A stretch of 64,000 nt of DNA from Candidatus Lindowbacteria bacterium RIFCSPLOWO2_12_FULL_62_27 (lineage in GTDB: Bacteria > Lindowbacteria > 2-12-FULL-62-27). The notes below the pieces were generated by a model. The model was not told where the DNA came from and did not search any database. It was given only the letters and a program-made list of their open reading frames with translations. This document shows positions 43,943-50,044 of the stretch, piece by piece; position 1 is the stretch's first letter, and every line of letters starts with the position of its first letter. The translations under genes were made by a program, and so were the position numbers. The stretch spans positions 573 to 64,572 of the forward strand of contig MFPR01000033.1 in the NCBI GenBank assembly GCA_001784175.1, read 5' to 3'.

Positions 43943-43969
43943 CCCTCTCCCGCCCTTGGCGGGAGAGGG
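43943..43969. terminator. CCCTCTCCC palindromic repeat, copy 3, possible terminator
   Basis: A perfect 12-bp stem, CCCTCTCCCGCC (43943-43954) and GGCGGGAGAGGG (43958-43969), with loop CTT, 42 bp after the papain-kelch stop. There is no U-tract, so if it ends transcription it would do so in another way. It belongs to the dispersed family seen at 20977, 29122 and 46934. Confidence 0.6.
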
Positions 43970-43972
43970 TTG

Positions 43973-44017
43973 TCATAGGTGCCTCATAGGTGCCGGACAT
44001 AGACTTATAGACTTATT
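43973..44017. repeat. TAGACTTA family, half copy 2, with tandem duplication
   Basis: TCATAGGTGCC is tandemly duplicated (43973-43983 and 43984-43994). One complete 29-bp arm of the TAGACTTA element follows at 43989-44017. The matching right arm is missing nearby; a degenerate echo (GGCTACCGTGATAAGT) occurs near 44193. Together with the complete copy at 44806 it brackets the gene at 44222-44806. Confidence 0.8.
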
Positions 44018-44030
44018 ACCCGGAGAGAAA

Positions 44031-44157
44031 AATATTGCGTGTGTGGCGTCATGCCCGCGTGGGCGGGCATCCAGTATCCTTCCGCAAAAATACTCTGGAT
44101 TCCCGCTTTCGCGGGAATGACGAATGCCCCTCGACGCCTTGTATCCCACGCAATATT
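44031..44157. repeat. Nested palindromic (BIME-like) element
   Basis: An outer inverted repeat, AATATTGCGTG (44031-44041) and CACGCAATATT (44147-44157), encloses two 8-bp-arm hairpins: ATGCCCGC/GCGGGCAT and ATTCCCGC/GCGGGAAT. These are set head-to-head between GTCAT and ATGAC ends (44048-44121). The inner units resemble the widespread GCGGGAATCCAG-type dispersed repeats of many bacterial genomes. No coding potential is seen. Together with the two neighbouring repeats it fills the 320-bp gap 43902-44221. Confidence 0.75.
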
Positions 44158-44221
44158 TTCTGCTCCCCCTAGTAGGGGAGGCCGGCCGCCGGCTACCGTG
44201 ATAAGTAACCCGTAGCCGGGT

Positions 44222-44806
44222 ATGGACTTGTCAGGACCGTTTGGAGTTAAAGGATTGCAAGCGCCTCCGGATCGCCACCGCGTGAAGATCTGTTTTCCTT
44301 TCCAGCGCCATGGCGTGCCGTTTCATTTCCGACGAGCCGGCACCCCGGTGGAGGAACCGACAAAGATCAGCAAATTCTGGCAGGACTACTATGAACTGGC
44401 CAATGCCGTCGCGCCCGAGTTGAAAATGAAAATTCCAACGGACAATACCGGCACGACGATTTTTTTCAGGCCTGACGAGTTCCCCGTTTGGATGAAACTC
44501 ATCCACAAGGCCCACCTGGGGGCGGTTGTCATCCAGATGAACGGGATGGGGCCATTCCTGTCCGAAGTCGGCGAGCGTCTGGGACCCCTCATTGAAGCAA
44601 ACATGGTCATTGAACGAACCCACAAGTCGGCGGCCGTAAAGATGGAGGTGCCGGTCATTGACATGACCCGGCCATTGAGCGACCAGAAGGTTCCTGTTCT
44701 GAATGCGATTCACGTGGCGCAGGAATTGCATCGTTGGGGCGCAAAAAATCTTCATCACCTCGTGGAGCTGCACGACAAATACACGACCGAATGGAAAAAG
44801 CCATAG
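44222..44806 (+). CDS. Hypothetical protein in a repeat-bounded cassette
   Basis: 194 codons, unrecognised. From about residue 43 it reads like a real globular protein (KISKFWQDYYELANAVAPEL, then an FFRPDEFPVWMKLIHK segment, ending ELHDKYTTEWKKP). The first 42 residues are less convincing and there is no Shine-Dalgarno, so the true start may be the GTG near 44348 or the gene may be 5'-truncated. Its TAG stop is the ATAG at the left edge of the palindromic repeat at 44806. Composition is less GC-rich than in the papain-kelch gene. It sits alone among repeats, suggesting recent acquisition. Confidence 0.5.
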   Translation: MDLSGPFGVKGLQAPPDRHRVKICFPFQRHGVPFHFRRAGTPVEEPTKISKFWQDYYELANAVAPELKMKIPTDNTGTTIFFRPDEFPVWMKLIHKAHLGAVVIQMNGMGPFLSEVGERLGPLIEANMVIERTHKSAAVKMEVPVIDMTRPLSDQKVPVLNAIHVAQELHRWGAKNLHHLVELHDKYTTEWKKP

Positions 44807-44886
44807 GTGCCGGACATAGACTTATAGACTTATGGGAGGTTGTCTGCCAGCTACCGCGATAAGTCTATAAGTCTATGTCCGGCACC
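44806..44886. repeat. TAGACTTA family, complete copy 3
   Basis: Perfect 28-bp arms, 44806-44833 and 44859-44886, enclose a 25-bp centre unrelated to the 39-bp centre of copy 1. The left edge supplies the stop codon of the preceding gene. Confidence 0.85.
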
Positions 44887-45166
44887 TATCACAGACAGAG
44901 GAAGAGTTACATGCATTGTTTACTTTCCCAACATATTGTGGATACTTCTTATCCTTTTGTGGTAATTCTTCTCAGAATACTATAACTTCCTGCCAATTTT
45001 GTGATTACCTAACTACTTAATATTATGATAGTTAAATAAAATATCTGCAAGGCTATTTCATTTGCATGATAATTGCAGGATAATAGGCATGGAAGCTTAC
45101 AAACTTAACAAAACAACCGAACGGGCCAGATTGCTGTTGCTCCTCGGGAGGAAGGAGGGGAGTTAC
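44887..45166. other. AT-rich island with candidate promoters
   Basis: About 180 bases (44900-45085) are strikingly AT-rich for this chromosome. Two promoter-like pairs are visible on the plus strand: TTGTGG (44957-44962) with an 18-bp spacer to TATAAC (44981-44986), and TTGTGA (44999-45004) with a 19-bp spacer to TATGAT (45024-45029). Either would give a leader of more than 100 bases for the gene at 45167. A CTCC/GGAG hairpin overlaps the ribosome binding region. No gene seen. Confidence 0.5.
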
Positions 45167-45379
45167 ATGTACTCGATGCGCGAACGCGAAACGTTCTACT
45201 TGGATGAGCTACGTGCAGGGATGGTGACGGCGGAGCCCGTCTTGGACCGCGGCGGCAACCGGCTTCTGAACTCCGACATCACACTTGACGACAGCAAGAT
45301 ATCGAGGCTGAGGGCTCGAGGGGTAGCGACTGTTCGGGTGAAGCGCGAAGAGGGAAACCTAAAACCGGAGGTACATTAG
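45167..45379 (+). CDS. Small protein resembling the N-terminal domain of HD-GYP proteins
   Basis: 70 residues from ATG 45167, with GGAGGGG at 45154-45160; the in-frame ATG at 45062 has no site. The core, ELRAGMVTAEPVLDRGGNRL followed by LNSDITLDDSKISRLRARGV, matches the small beta-rich module (DUF3391-like) that usually precedes HD-GYP c-di-GMP phosphodiesterase domains. Here it stands alone, with no HD domain nearby. It may act as an adaptor or be a remnant of a larger protein. A second small gene follows after 4 bp. Confidence 0.6.
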   Translation: MYSMRERETFYLDELRAGMVTAEPVLDRGGNRLLNSDITLDDSKISRLRARGVATVRVKREEGNLKPEVH

Positions 45380-45383
45380 GAGT

Positions 45384-45539
45384 TTGCAGATCGACACCAA
45401 CGTCATACGCGATTATCCAAGCAAGGATGGCAAGGCATGCCCGCGCTGTCGGCGGCCGATCGTGACGCGTTTCACCCCCCTTGGCGCGTCACCGGCTGCG
45501 GACGGCGCGCGGCAGGCCGAATGCCGCGGTTCATTCTGA
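45384..45539 (+). CDS. Small cysteine-containing protein (candidate zinc knuckle)
   Basis: 51 codons from TTG 45384 to TGA 45537-45539. GGAGGT lies at 45367-45372, 11 bases upstream. The sequence LQIDTNVIRDYPSKDGKACP leads into CPRC and a later single Cys (AECRGSF), so only three cysteines are present. The opening looks like a natural protein and the gene follows the 45167 gene by 4 bp. No family recognised. It could also be a decayed fragment of a longer gene. Confidence 0.4.
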   Translation: MQIDTNVIRDYPSKDGKACPRCRRPIVTRFTPLGASPAADGARQAECRGSF

Positions 45540-45559
45540 GGATTGCCGCGCCTTTATCG

Positions 45560-45596
45560 GGCGTTTCATCCGGTCGCGAAGGACCGGAGAAACGCC
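45560..45596. terminator. Long hairpin between convergent genes
   Basis: An 8-bp outer stem, GGCGTTTC (45560-45567) and GAAACGCC (45589-45596), is stacked through a small bulge on a 6-bp inner stem CCGGTC/GACCGG with a 6-base loop. It lies between the small-gene pair and the convergent yqeY-like gene and is a plausible bidirectional terminator. It lacks an adjacent T-run; a T6 run occurs later near 45632. Confidence 0.45.
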
Positions 45597-45653
45597 GGAC
45601 GGATCGGCGGGCGACCCGGAACGGACGCGGCATTTTTTATTGTGCTACGTTGA

Positions 45654-46100
45654 TCAGGCCGGGAGCAGACTCAACACAATCTCGTGGACGAGTTTTCCGT
45701 CGGCGCGGCCTTTCACCTTCGGCATGAGCGCGCCCATCACTTTGTGCATGTCCTTCTTGGACGCTGCGCCGGCCGTGGCGATGGCATCCTGCGCGAGGGC
45801 CCGTATCTCAGCCTCGCCCATCTGCGCCGGAAGAAACGCGCTGAGGATGTCGACCTCCCGCTGCTCCTTGTCGACCAGATCCTGTCGGCCGCCGGTTTTG
45901 AAGAGTTCGATGGCCTCCCGGCGCTTTTTGATGCCCTTCTGGACGATGGCCAGCATCTCGTCTTCGGCCAGAGGCGCTTTCTTATCGATCTCCGCGTTTT
46001 TGAAATCGGATTTCACCATCCGCAGCGCGTCCATCTTCAACTGGTTTCTTTCCTTCATCGCGCTCTTGAGCGCTTCCGTAATCTGCTCCGCCACCGCCAT
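45654..46100 (-). CDS. yqeY: GatB/YqeY-domain protein
   Basis: 148 residues from ATG 46100, with GGGGGAGG 8 bases upstream; the frame to 46160 is not used. The helical YqeY domain is clear (ITEALKSAMKERNQLKMDAL, LSAFLPAQM, MGALMPKVKGRADGKLV). It resembles the tRNA-binding tail of GatB, and a role near aminoacyl-tRNA amidation is often suggested, but its function is not established. Divergent from queD. Confidence 0.88.
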   Translation of the reverse strand: MAVAEQITEALKSAMKERNQLKMDALRMVKSDFKNAEIDKKAPLAEDEMLAIVQKGIKKRREAIELFKTGGRQDLVDKEQREVDILSAFLPAQMGEAEIRALAQDAIATAGAASKKDMHKVMGALMPKVKGRADGKLVHEIVLSLLPA

Positions 46101-46183
46101 TGCCGGTTCCTCCCCCGTCAGGTTGTCACGCCAAGCGGCCTGTTGATACGCTGGGTTCACATCACAGTCAAGGGGGTGACGAC

Positions 46184-46588
46184 ATGTTTACCGTGACCAA
46201 AGAAATCCATTTCTGTTACGGGCACCGGCTCATGAACTATGACGGGCAGTGCAAGCACCCGCACGGGCACAACGGCCGGGCGGCGTTTGAGATGTCGGCG
46301 GACCGGCTGGACGCGCGCGGGATGGTGACGGATTTTACGGACATCAAAAACTCCATGAAGGCGTGGATCGACCGGGAGATCGACCACAAGATGCTGCTGC
46401 GCAAGGACGATCCGGCGGTGGAAGTTCTCCGGAAGATGGGGGAGCCGGTGTTCGTCATGGACCAGAATCCCACCGCGGAATCGATCGCGAAACTTTTTTA
46501 CGAAAAGGCCAAAGAGATGGGATTCCCGGTCGTGCGCGTGAGCGTCTGGGAGACGGACACCAGCGTCGCCAGCTACGCGGGCCGGTAA
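46184..46588 (+). CDS. queD: 6-pyruvoyl-tetrahydropterin synthase/QueD family
   Basis: 134 residues from ATG 46184, with AGGGGGTGA upstream. Zinc histidines lie in CYGHRL and in HPHGHN, a Cys precedes the HPHGHN motif, and WETDTS carries the Glu near the C-terminus. QueD makes 6-carboxytetrahydropterin in queuosine/preQ0 synthesis, and close paralogues make pterins; no other queuosine gene is present here to decide. The last 16 bases overlap the convergent glycosylase gene. Confidence 0.85.
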   Translation: MFTVTKEIHFCYGHRLMNYDGQCKHPHGHNGRAAFEMSADRLDARGMVTDFTDIKNSMKAWIDREIDHKMLLRKDDPAVEVLRKMGEPVFVMDQNPTAESIAKLFYEKAKEMGFPVVRVSVWETDTSVASYAGR

Positions 46589-47619
46589 AATCCCCGGCGG
46601 AGCCGTTCGGCAGTGAAGAGATACTGCTGGGCGTATCCGGCGAAGCGGCCGAACCGGGCGCGGTAGAAATCGCCGATCCGCCGGTATTCCCGCGCCGTCA
46701 GATGATCGGCGTCTGTGGCGCGCAGGCCGCGCAAATGCGCGCGATAAAGGCGGAGCGTCGAATTGAAGACATGGACGTCGACCGGCACGGCTTCGAGATG
46801 GCCGAGGGCGAACAGGCACACGCAGTCGGAAACTTTGGGCCCCGCGCCCATGCAGGCGGACTGCACGGCGGTCCAGGCTGTTTCGTAAGGGCAGGCAGCC
46901 GCGTGATGGGTCTTGAAAAAATCGTAGTCGGCCACCCTCACCCCGACCCTCTCCCGCCTGAGGCGGGAGAGGGGGGATCCATATCCGCTGATACGCCGGA
47001 ATGTCCGTATCATGTTTCGCGCCTGTGGAAGGCCGTAGCGCAGGCCGCAGGCGGCGAGTCGGGACGCGCGGGCGGCCGCGAGGCGCGGAGGCGCAGGCGG
47101 CAGAGAGAAACGCCCCCACGGAGTCTCGACCGGCTCGCCGTAGTGACGCGACACGGCGTTGAGGATGAGCGCGATTTTCGCGATCCGATTTTGCGGCGAC
47201 GCCAAAAAAGTCAACAGGCACTCCACCGGCTCGACACGGATCAGCCTCAGGCCCGGCAGCCGCCGCACGGCCTCAGCCACATGCGGGTCGACACAGATGC
47301 GTTTCTCCACTTCCGCCAGCGGTTCCTCCATTCGGAAATACCAGCGAACGAATTCGTCCGGGGCCATCGGCTGCGGCAGGGCCGGGTGGTCCACTTTGGA
47401 GACTGAACATTCGATATCAACACGGTCCGCCGACGGCTGCCTCAGTCTCAGCACACAGCCGTAGGTCGGCGCCGTCCGCCACGCGTCCGCATCGGGATCG
47501 CCATAAGCCAGGAGCCGCCCGCGGCGGTACCGGCCCCATCCGAACGCCGCGCCGCTCGCGAGCGTGGCCCTGAGGTCAAACGGTTCCGCGAGCGACAGCG
47601 TGGCGCGGGTGGGTGTCAC
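46573..47619 (-). CDS. OGG1-type 8-oxoguanine DNA glycosylase with in-frame repeat insert
   Basis: 348 residues. The N-terminal OGG domain (about 1-110) precedes an HhH-GPD domain with the catalytic Lys in GAGPKVSDCVCLFAL and the Asp in EAVPVDVHVF. This matches the OGG1 signature rather than MutM or AlkA. It excises 8-oxoguanine from DNA. Before the HhH, the stretch SPLSRLRRERVGVRVA is encoded by a palindromic repeat (46934-46974) that lies wholly inside the gene and keeps the frame. It falls in the linker between helices where the family varies in length, so activity may persist. Overlaps recO by 44 bp. Confidence 0.85.
   Translation of the reverse strand: MTPTRATLSLAEPFDLRATLASGAAFGWGRYRRGRLLAYGDPDADAWRTAPTYGCVLRLRQPSADRVDIECSVSKVDHPALPQPMAPDEFVRWYFRMEEPLAEVEKRICVDPHVAEAVRRLPGLRLIRVEPVECLLTFLASPQNRIAKIALILNAVSRHYGEPVETPWGRFSLPPAPPRLAAARASRLAACGLRYGLPQARNMIRTFRRISGYGSPLSRLRRERVGVRVADYDFFKTHHAAACPYETAWTAVQSACMGAGPKVSDCVCLFALGHLEAVPVDVHVFNSTLRLYRAHLRGLRATDADHLTAREYRRIGDFYRARFGRFAGYAQQYLFTAERLRRGFYRPA
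46934..46974. repeat. CCCTCTCCC palindromic repeat, copy 4, inside the glycosylase gene
   Basis: A perfect 12-bp stem, CCCTCTCCCGCC (46947-46958) and GGCGGGAGAGGG (46962-46973), with loop TGA. It has the same upstream flank CCCTCACCCC as copy 1. Read through on the minus strand it encodes arginine/valine-rich residues without a stop. Confidence 0.85.
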
Positions 47620-48328
47620 CGGTATGCCAGAGGAGGTAACGGTCGATCAGTTGGCGCAAAGTCCGCTCGTGCGCCGGGTCGACGGCGATGCCGGCCTTGA
47701 GGCGCGGCGGCAGGACCAGCGCGGCCAGCGCGCGGGCTTGCAGAGAGGTCAGAACCACCGCCGCCTGAGACGGGGCCGGGCGGCACGTGGGGCAAAACAG
47801 GCGGCCTTCGGAAAAGTCAAGCACATAGTCTCCCTCGGCCTCCGGAATTTTCCGGCAGGTCGCGCAGGCGCCGACGTCCATCCGCCATCCGAGCGCGCCG
47901 AAGGCCCTGAGAAAAAAAGAGAGCACGAGACTTTCGGCCCGGCCGCCGGCCGACACGGCCGACAGGAGCGCTTCGAACAAATCGCAAATTTCATATTCCG
48001 GGACGCCTGGCGGCAGACTCTTCGCGAGAAAAGACGAAACCTCTGTGAGGCGCGTGAACACTTCGAAATCGCGATAGAGCTCGAACCTCGAAACCAGAAC
48101 CTTCAGATCCTGGACGATCGGCAGTTTCCCGGGCCGGCTCTGGTAGACCGTGAATTCCGAGCGCGTGAACGGTTCGAGCCCGCCGACGAGCCTGCGGCGG
48201 CTGCGCATGGCGCCCTTGGCGACAAACGTCTCGAATCCGCGGCTGACGGTGAGGACGTCGATCATCGCGTCGCTCTCGCCGAAAGGCCGCTTGGTGAGGA
48301 TCGTCCCGAGAATTTTGTAGGAGGGCAT
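47576..48328 (-). CDS. recO: DNA repair protein RecO
   Basis: 250 residues. An N-terminal OB fold opens YKILGTILTKRPFGESDAMI, followed by a helical C-terminal domain with a four-cysteine zinc site (CATC and CPTC, about residues 150-180). RecO loads RecA onto SSB-coated DNA in the RecFOR pathway. The stop lies inside the glycosylase gene, so the two repair genes are co-translated. Confidence 0.92.
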   Translation of the reverse strand: MPSYKILGTILTKRPFGESDAMIDVLTVSRGFETFVAKGAMRSRRRLVGGLEPFTRSEFTVYQSRPGKLPIVQDLKVLVSRFELYRDFEVFTRLTEVSSFLAKSLPPGVPEYEICDLFEALLSAVSAGGRAESLVLSFFLRAFGALGWRMDVGACATCRKIPEAEGDYVLDFSEGRLFCPTCRPAPSQAAVVLTSLQARALAALVLPPRLKAGIAVDPAHERTLRQLIDRYLLWHTGDTHPRHAVARGTV

Positions 48329-48340
48329 GGGCGCCGGAAA

Positions 48341-49624
48341 TCAGAGGGGAAGTTTCGGCAGTTCGACTTTGATTTTCGAGATGTGCTTGTCGTCGGAGGC
48401 GACGATGGTGAATTTCAACTGGCTCAGGGTAATCACGCTGCCCTTGGGGGGAATGGACCCCGCCTGTTCGATGAGAAGCCCGCCGAGGCTGTCGGCTTGG
48501 CGGCTTTTGAGGGTCATCGAAAACTTCTGGTTGAACTCCGAAATCGGCAGCGCGGCGTCGATCAGGTAGGATCCGTCGGACAGGTGTGCGACCTTGTCGA
48601 GTTCGCCCTCGTCGTATTCGTCGCGGATCTCGCCGACGATCTCCTCGACGATGTCCTCGATCGTGATGCATCCGGCCACGCCGCCGTATTCGTCGACCGC
48701 GATCGCCATGTGGCTCCGCTGGCGCTTGAAGTCCTGGAGGAGCCGGTTGACCTTCTTGGCCTCGGGGACGAAGAGGGGTTTGCGAAGGTGCTTGCGGAGG
48801 TCAATGTCCTTCGCGTCCGACTTCCAGAGCGACAGGAGGTCCTTGACGTAGAGCACACCAAGAATGTTGTCGAGCCGGTCCTCGTAGATGGGGAGCCGGG
48901 AATAGCCGGAATCGATGGCGATCTGGAGCATTTCCTGCAGCGTGCTGTTGACTTCCACCGCGACCATGTCGACCCGGGGGATCATGATTTCGCGGACGAC
49001 GGTGTCGTCGAACTCGAAAATACTGTGCAGCATCTCGAGTTCGTGCTTGTCGATCAGCCCCTCTTGCGAGGAGACGCGCATGAGGCTCTTCAGCTCCAAC
49101 TCGGTGATCGCCTGCGAATCGCCGGCCTTGCGTCCGCCAACCAGCCGGAGCAGGGGATTGGTGATGCCGGTGAAGAAATGGTGGAAGATCCGGAGCGCGA
49201 CGGACAGGCGGTAAATAGGACCGATCACGAGGCTCGAGATCGCCTCGGAATGGTGCTTGGCGAATGTCTTGGGCGTGATTTCGCCGAAGAGGAGCAGGAT
49301 GAAGGTCATGACGCCGGTGGAAATGCCGACCACCACGCTCGCGGATTGCGGCATGTCAAGATTGTCGAGAATGCCGTAGGTGGTGACCGTGGCGACGGAG
49401 GACGCCAGAATGTTGACGACGGTGTTTCCGATCAGGATCGTGATCAGGTATCGTTCGGGATGTTCCAGCCACTCCTGGTAGAACTTCTTCCGCTCCGATT
49501 TTTCCCGGTCGATGATTTCCTTGAGTTTGAGTTTGCTGAGCGACGTGATGGCGGTTTCGCTGCCGGAGAAAAACGCGCTCAGCACGACGAGGACGCCAAG
49601 GAAAAGAATCTGCAGAAGTATCAT
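48341..49624 (-). CDS. CNNM/CBS-domain membrane protein (hemolysin-C/CorC family)
   Basis: 427 residues from ATG 49624, which overlaps the ybeY stop. The DUF21/CNNM membrane domain (about 1-190) has SAFFSGSETAITSLSK and LLLFGEITPKTFAK. Two CBS domains (about 205-325) have MIPRVDMVAV and VDEYGGVAGCITIEDI, and a CorC_HlyC domain closes the protein. The family is linked to Mg2+/Co2+ homeostasis. It is the full-length membrane form, not the short soluble YbeX, but occupies the same place after ybeY. Confidence 0.9.
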   Translation of the reverse strand: MILLQILFLGVLVVLSAFFSGSETAITSLSKLKLKEIIDREKSERKKFYQEWLEHPERYLITILIGNTVVNILASSVATVTTYGILDNLDMPQSASVVVGISTGVMTFILLLFGEITPKTFAKHHSEAISSLVIGPIYRLSVALRIFHHFFTGITNPLLRLVGGRKAGDSQAITELELKSLMRVSSQEGLIDKHELEMLHSIFEFDDTVVREIMIPRVDMVAVEVNSTLQEMLQIAIDSGYSRLPIYEDRLDNILGVLYVKDLLSLWKSDAKDIDLRKHLRKPLFVPEAKKVNRLLQDFKRQRSHMAIAVDEYGGVAGCITIEDIVEEIVGEIRDEYDEGELDKVAHLSDGSYLIDAALPISEFNQKFSMTLKSRQADSLGGLLIEQAGSIPPKGSVITLSQLKFTIVASDDKHISKIKVELPKLPL

Positions 49625-50043
49625 TTCTTGCGGATCAGGCGCCGGGCCTGCCGGGACATCGCCCGCCGGCCCTTCGCGGTGCGGTCCTCCATGCCGAGCG
49701 TGTGGAGGAGTCCGTGGACGGCGAGCAGGCCAAGCTCGTCGGCGGCGCTGTGCCGGTATCGCGCGGCCTGTCGGCGGGCCGCATCCCAGGAAACGATGAC
49801 ATCCCCGAGGAGCCACTCCCCGCCCGGCATCTCATCGCCTTCCATCTGCGAGACGGCGATCACGTCCGTCGGGCCGGCCTTTCCGAAAAACCGCCGGTTC
49901 GCGGCGATCATGTCCGCGTCGCCCACCACCGTGAGGGACAGCTCGGCCCTCGCCAGGCCCAGGCGCCGCATCGCCTCCTCCACGGTCCGCCGGAGGCGCC
50001 GCCGGGGAAACCCGCCGACCGACGCGCGCATAAGAACGGGCAT
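49621..50043 (-). CDS. ybeY: YbeY endoribonuclease, altered third zinc ligand
   Basis: 140 residues from ATG 50043, with AGGGGTG 9 bases upstream; a GTG at 50055 inside pgpH is also possible. YbeY matures 16S rRNA and takes part in ribosome quality control. The usual HxxxHxxxxxH zinc motif reads HGLLHTLGMED, so the third His is Asp. The upstream TDVIAVSQ strand and the helix bearing ADELGLLAVHGLLHTLG are normal for the family. Asp can ligate zinc, so loss of function is not certain. Confidence 0.85.
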   Translation of the reverse strand: MPVLMRASVGGFPRRRLRRTVEEAMRRLGLARAELSLTVVGDADMIAANRRFFGKAGPTDVIAVSQMEGDEMPGGEWLLGDVIVSWDAARRQAARYRHSAADELGLLAVHGLLHTLGMEDRTAKGRRAMSRQARRLIRKK

Positions 50044-50044
50044 G

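Noticed and set aside
44912-44986. A short frame after GAGGAAGAGTTACATG, about 24 codons, resembling a leader peptide
   Set aside because: It ends within the promoter-like region, has no attenuator-like structure after it, and lies in AT-rich DNA where such frames arise by chance.
46157-47221. Minus-strand frame containing PPLPPQAGEGRGEG
   Set aside because: This peptide is the well-known spurious translation of CCCTCTCCC-type repeats. The glycosylase frame, with its catalytic Lys and Asp motifs, is the real one.
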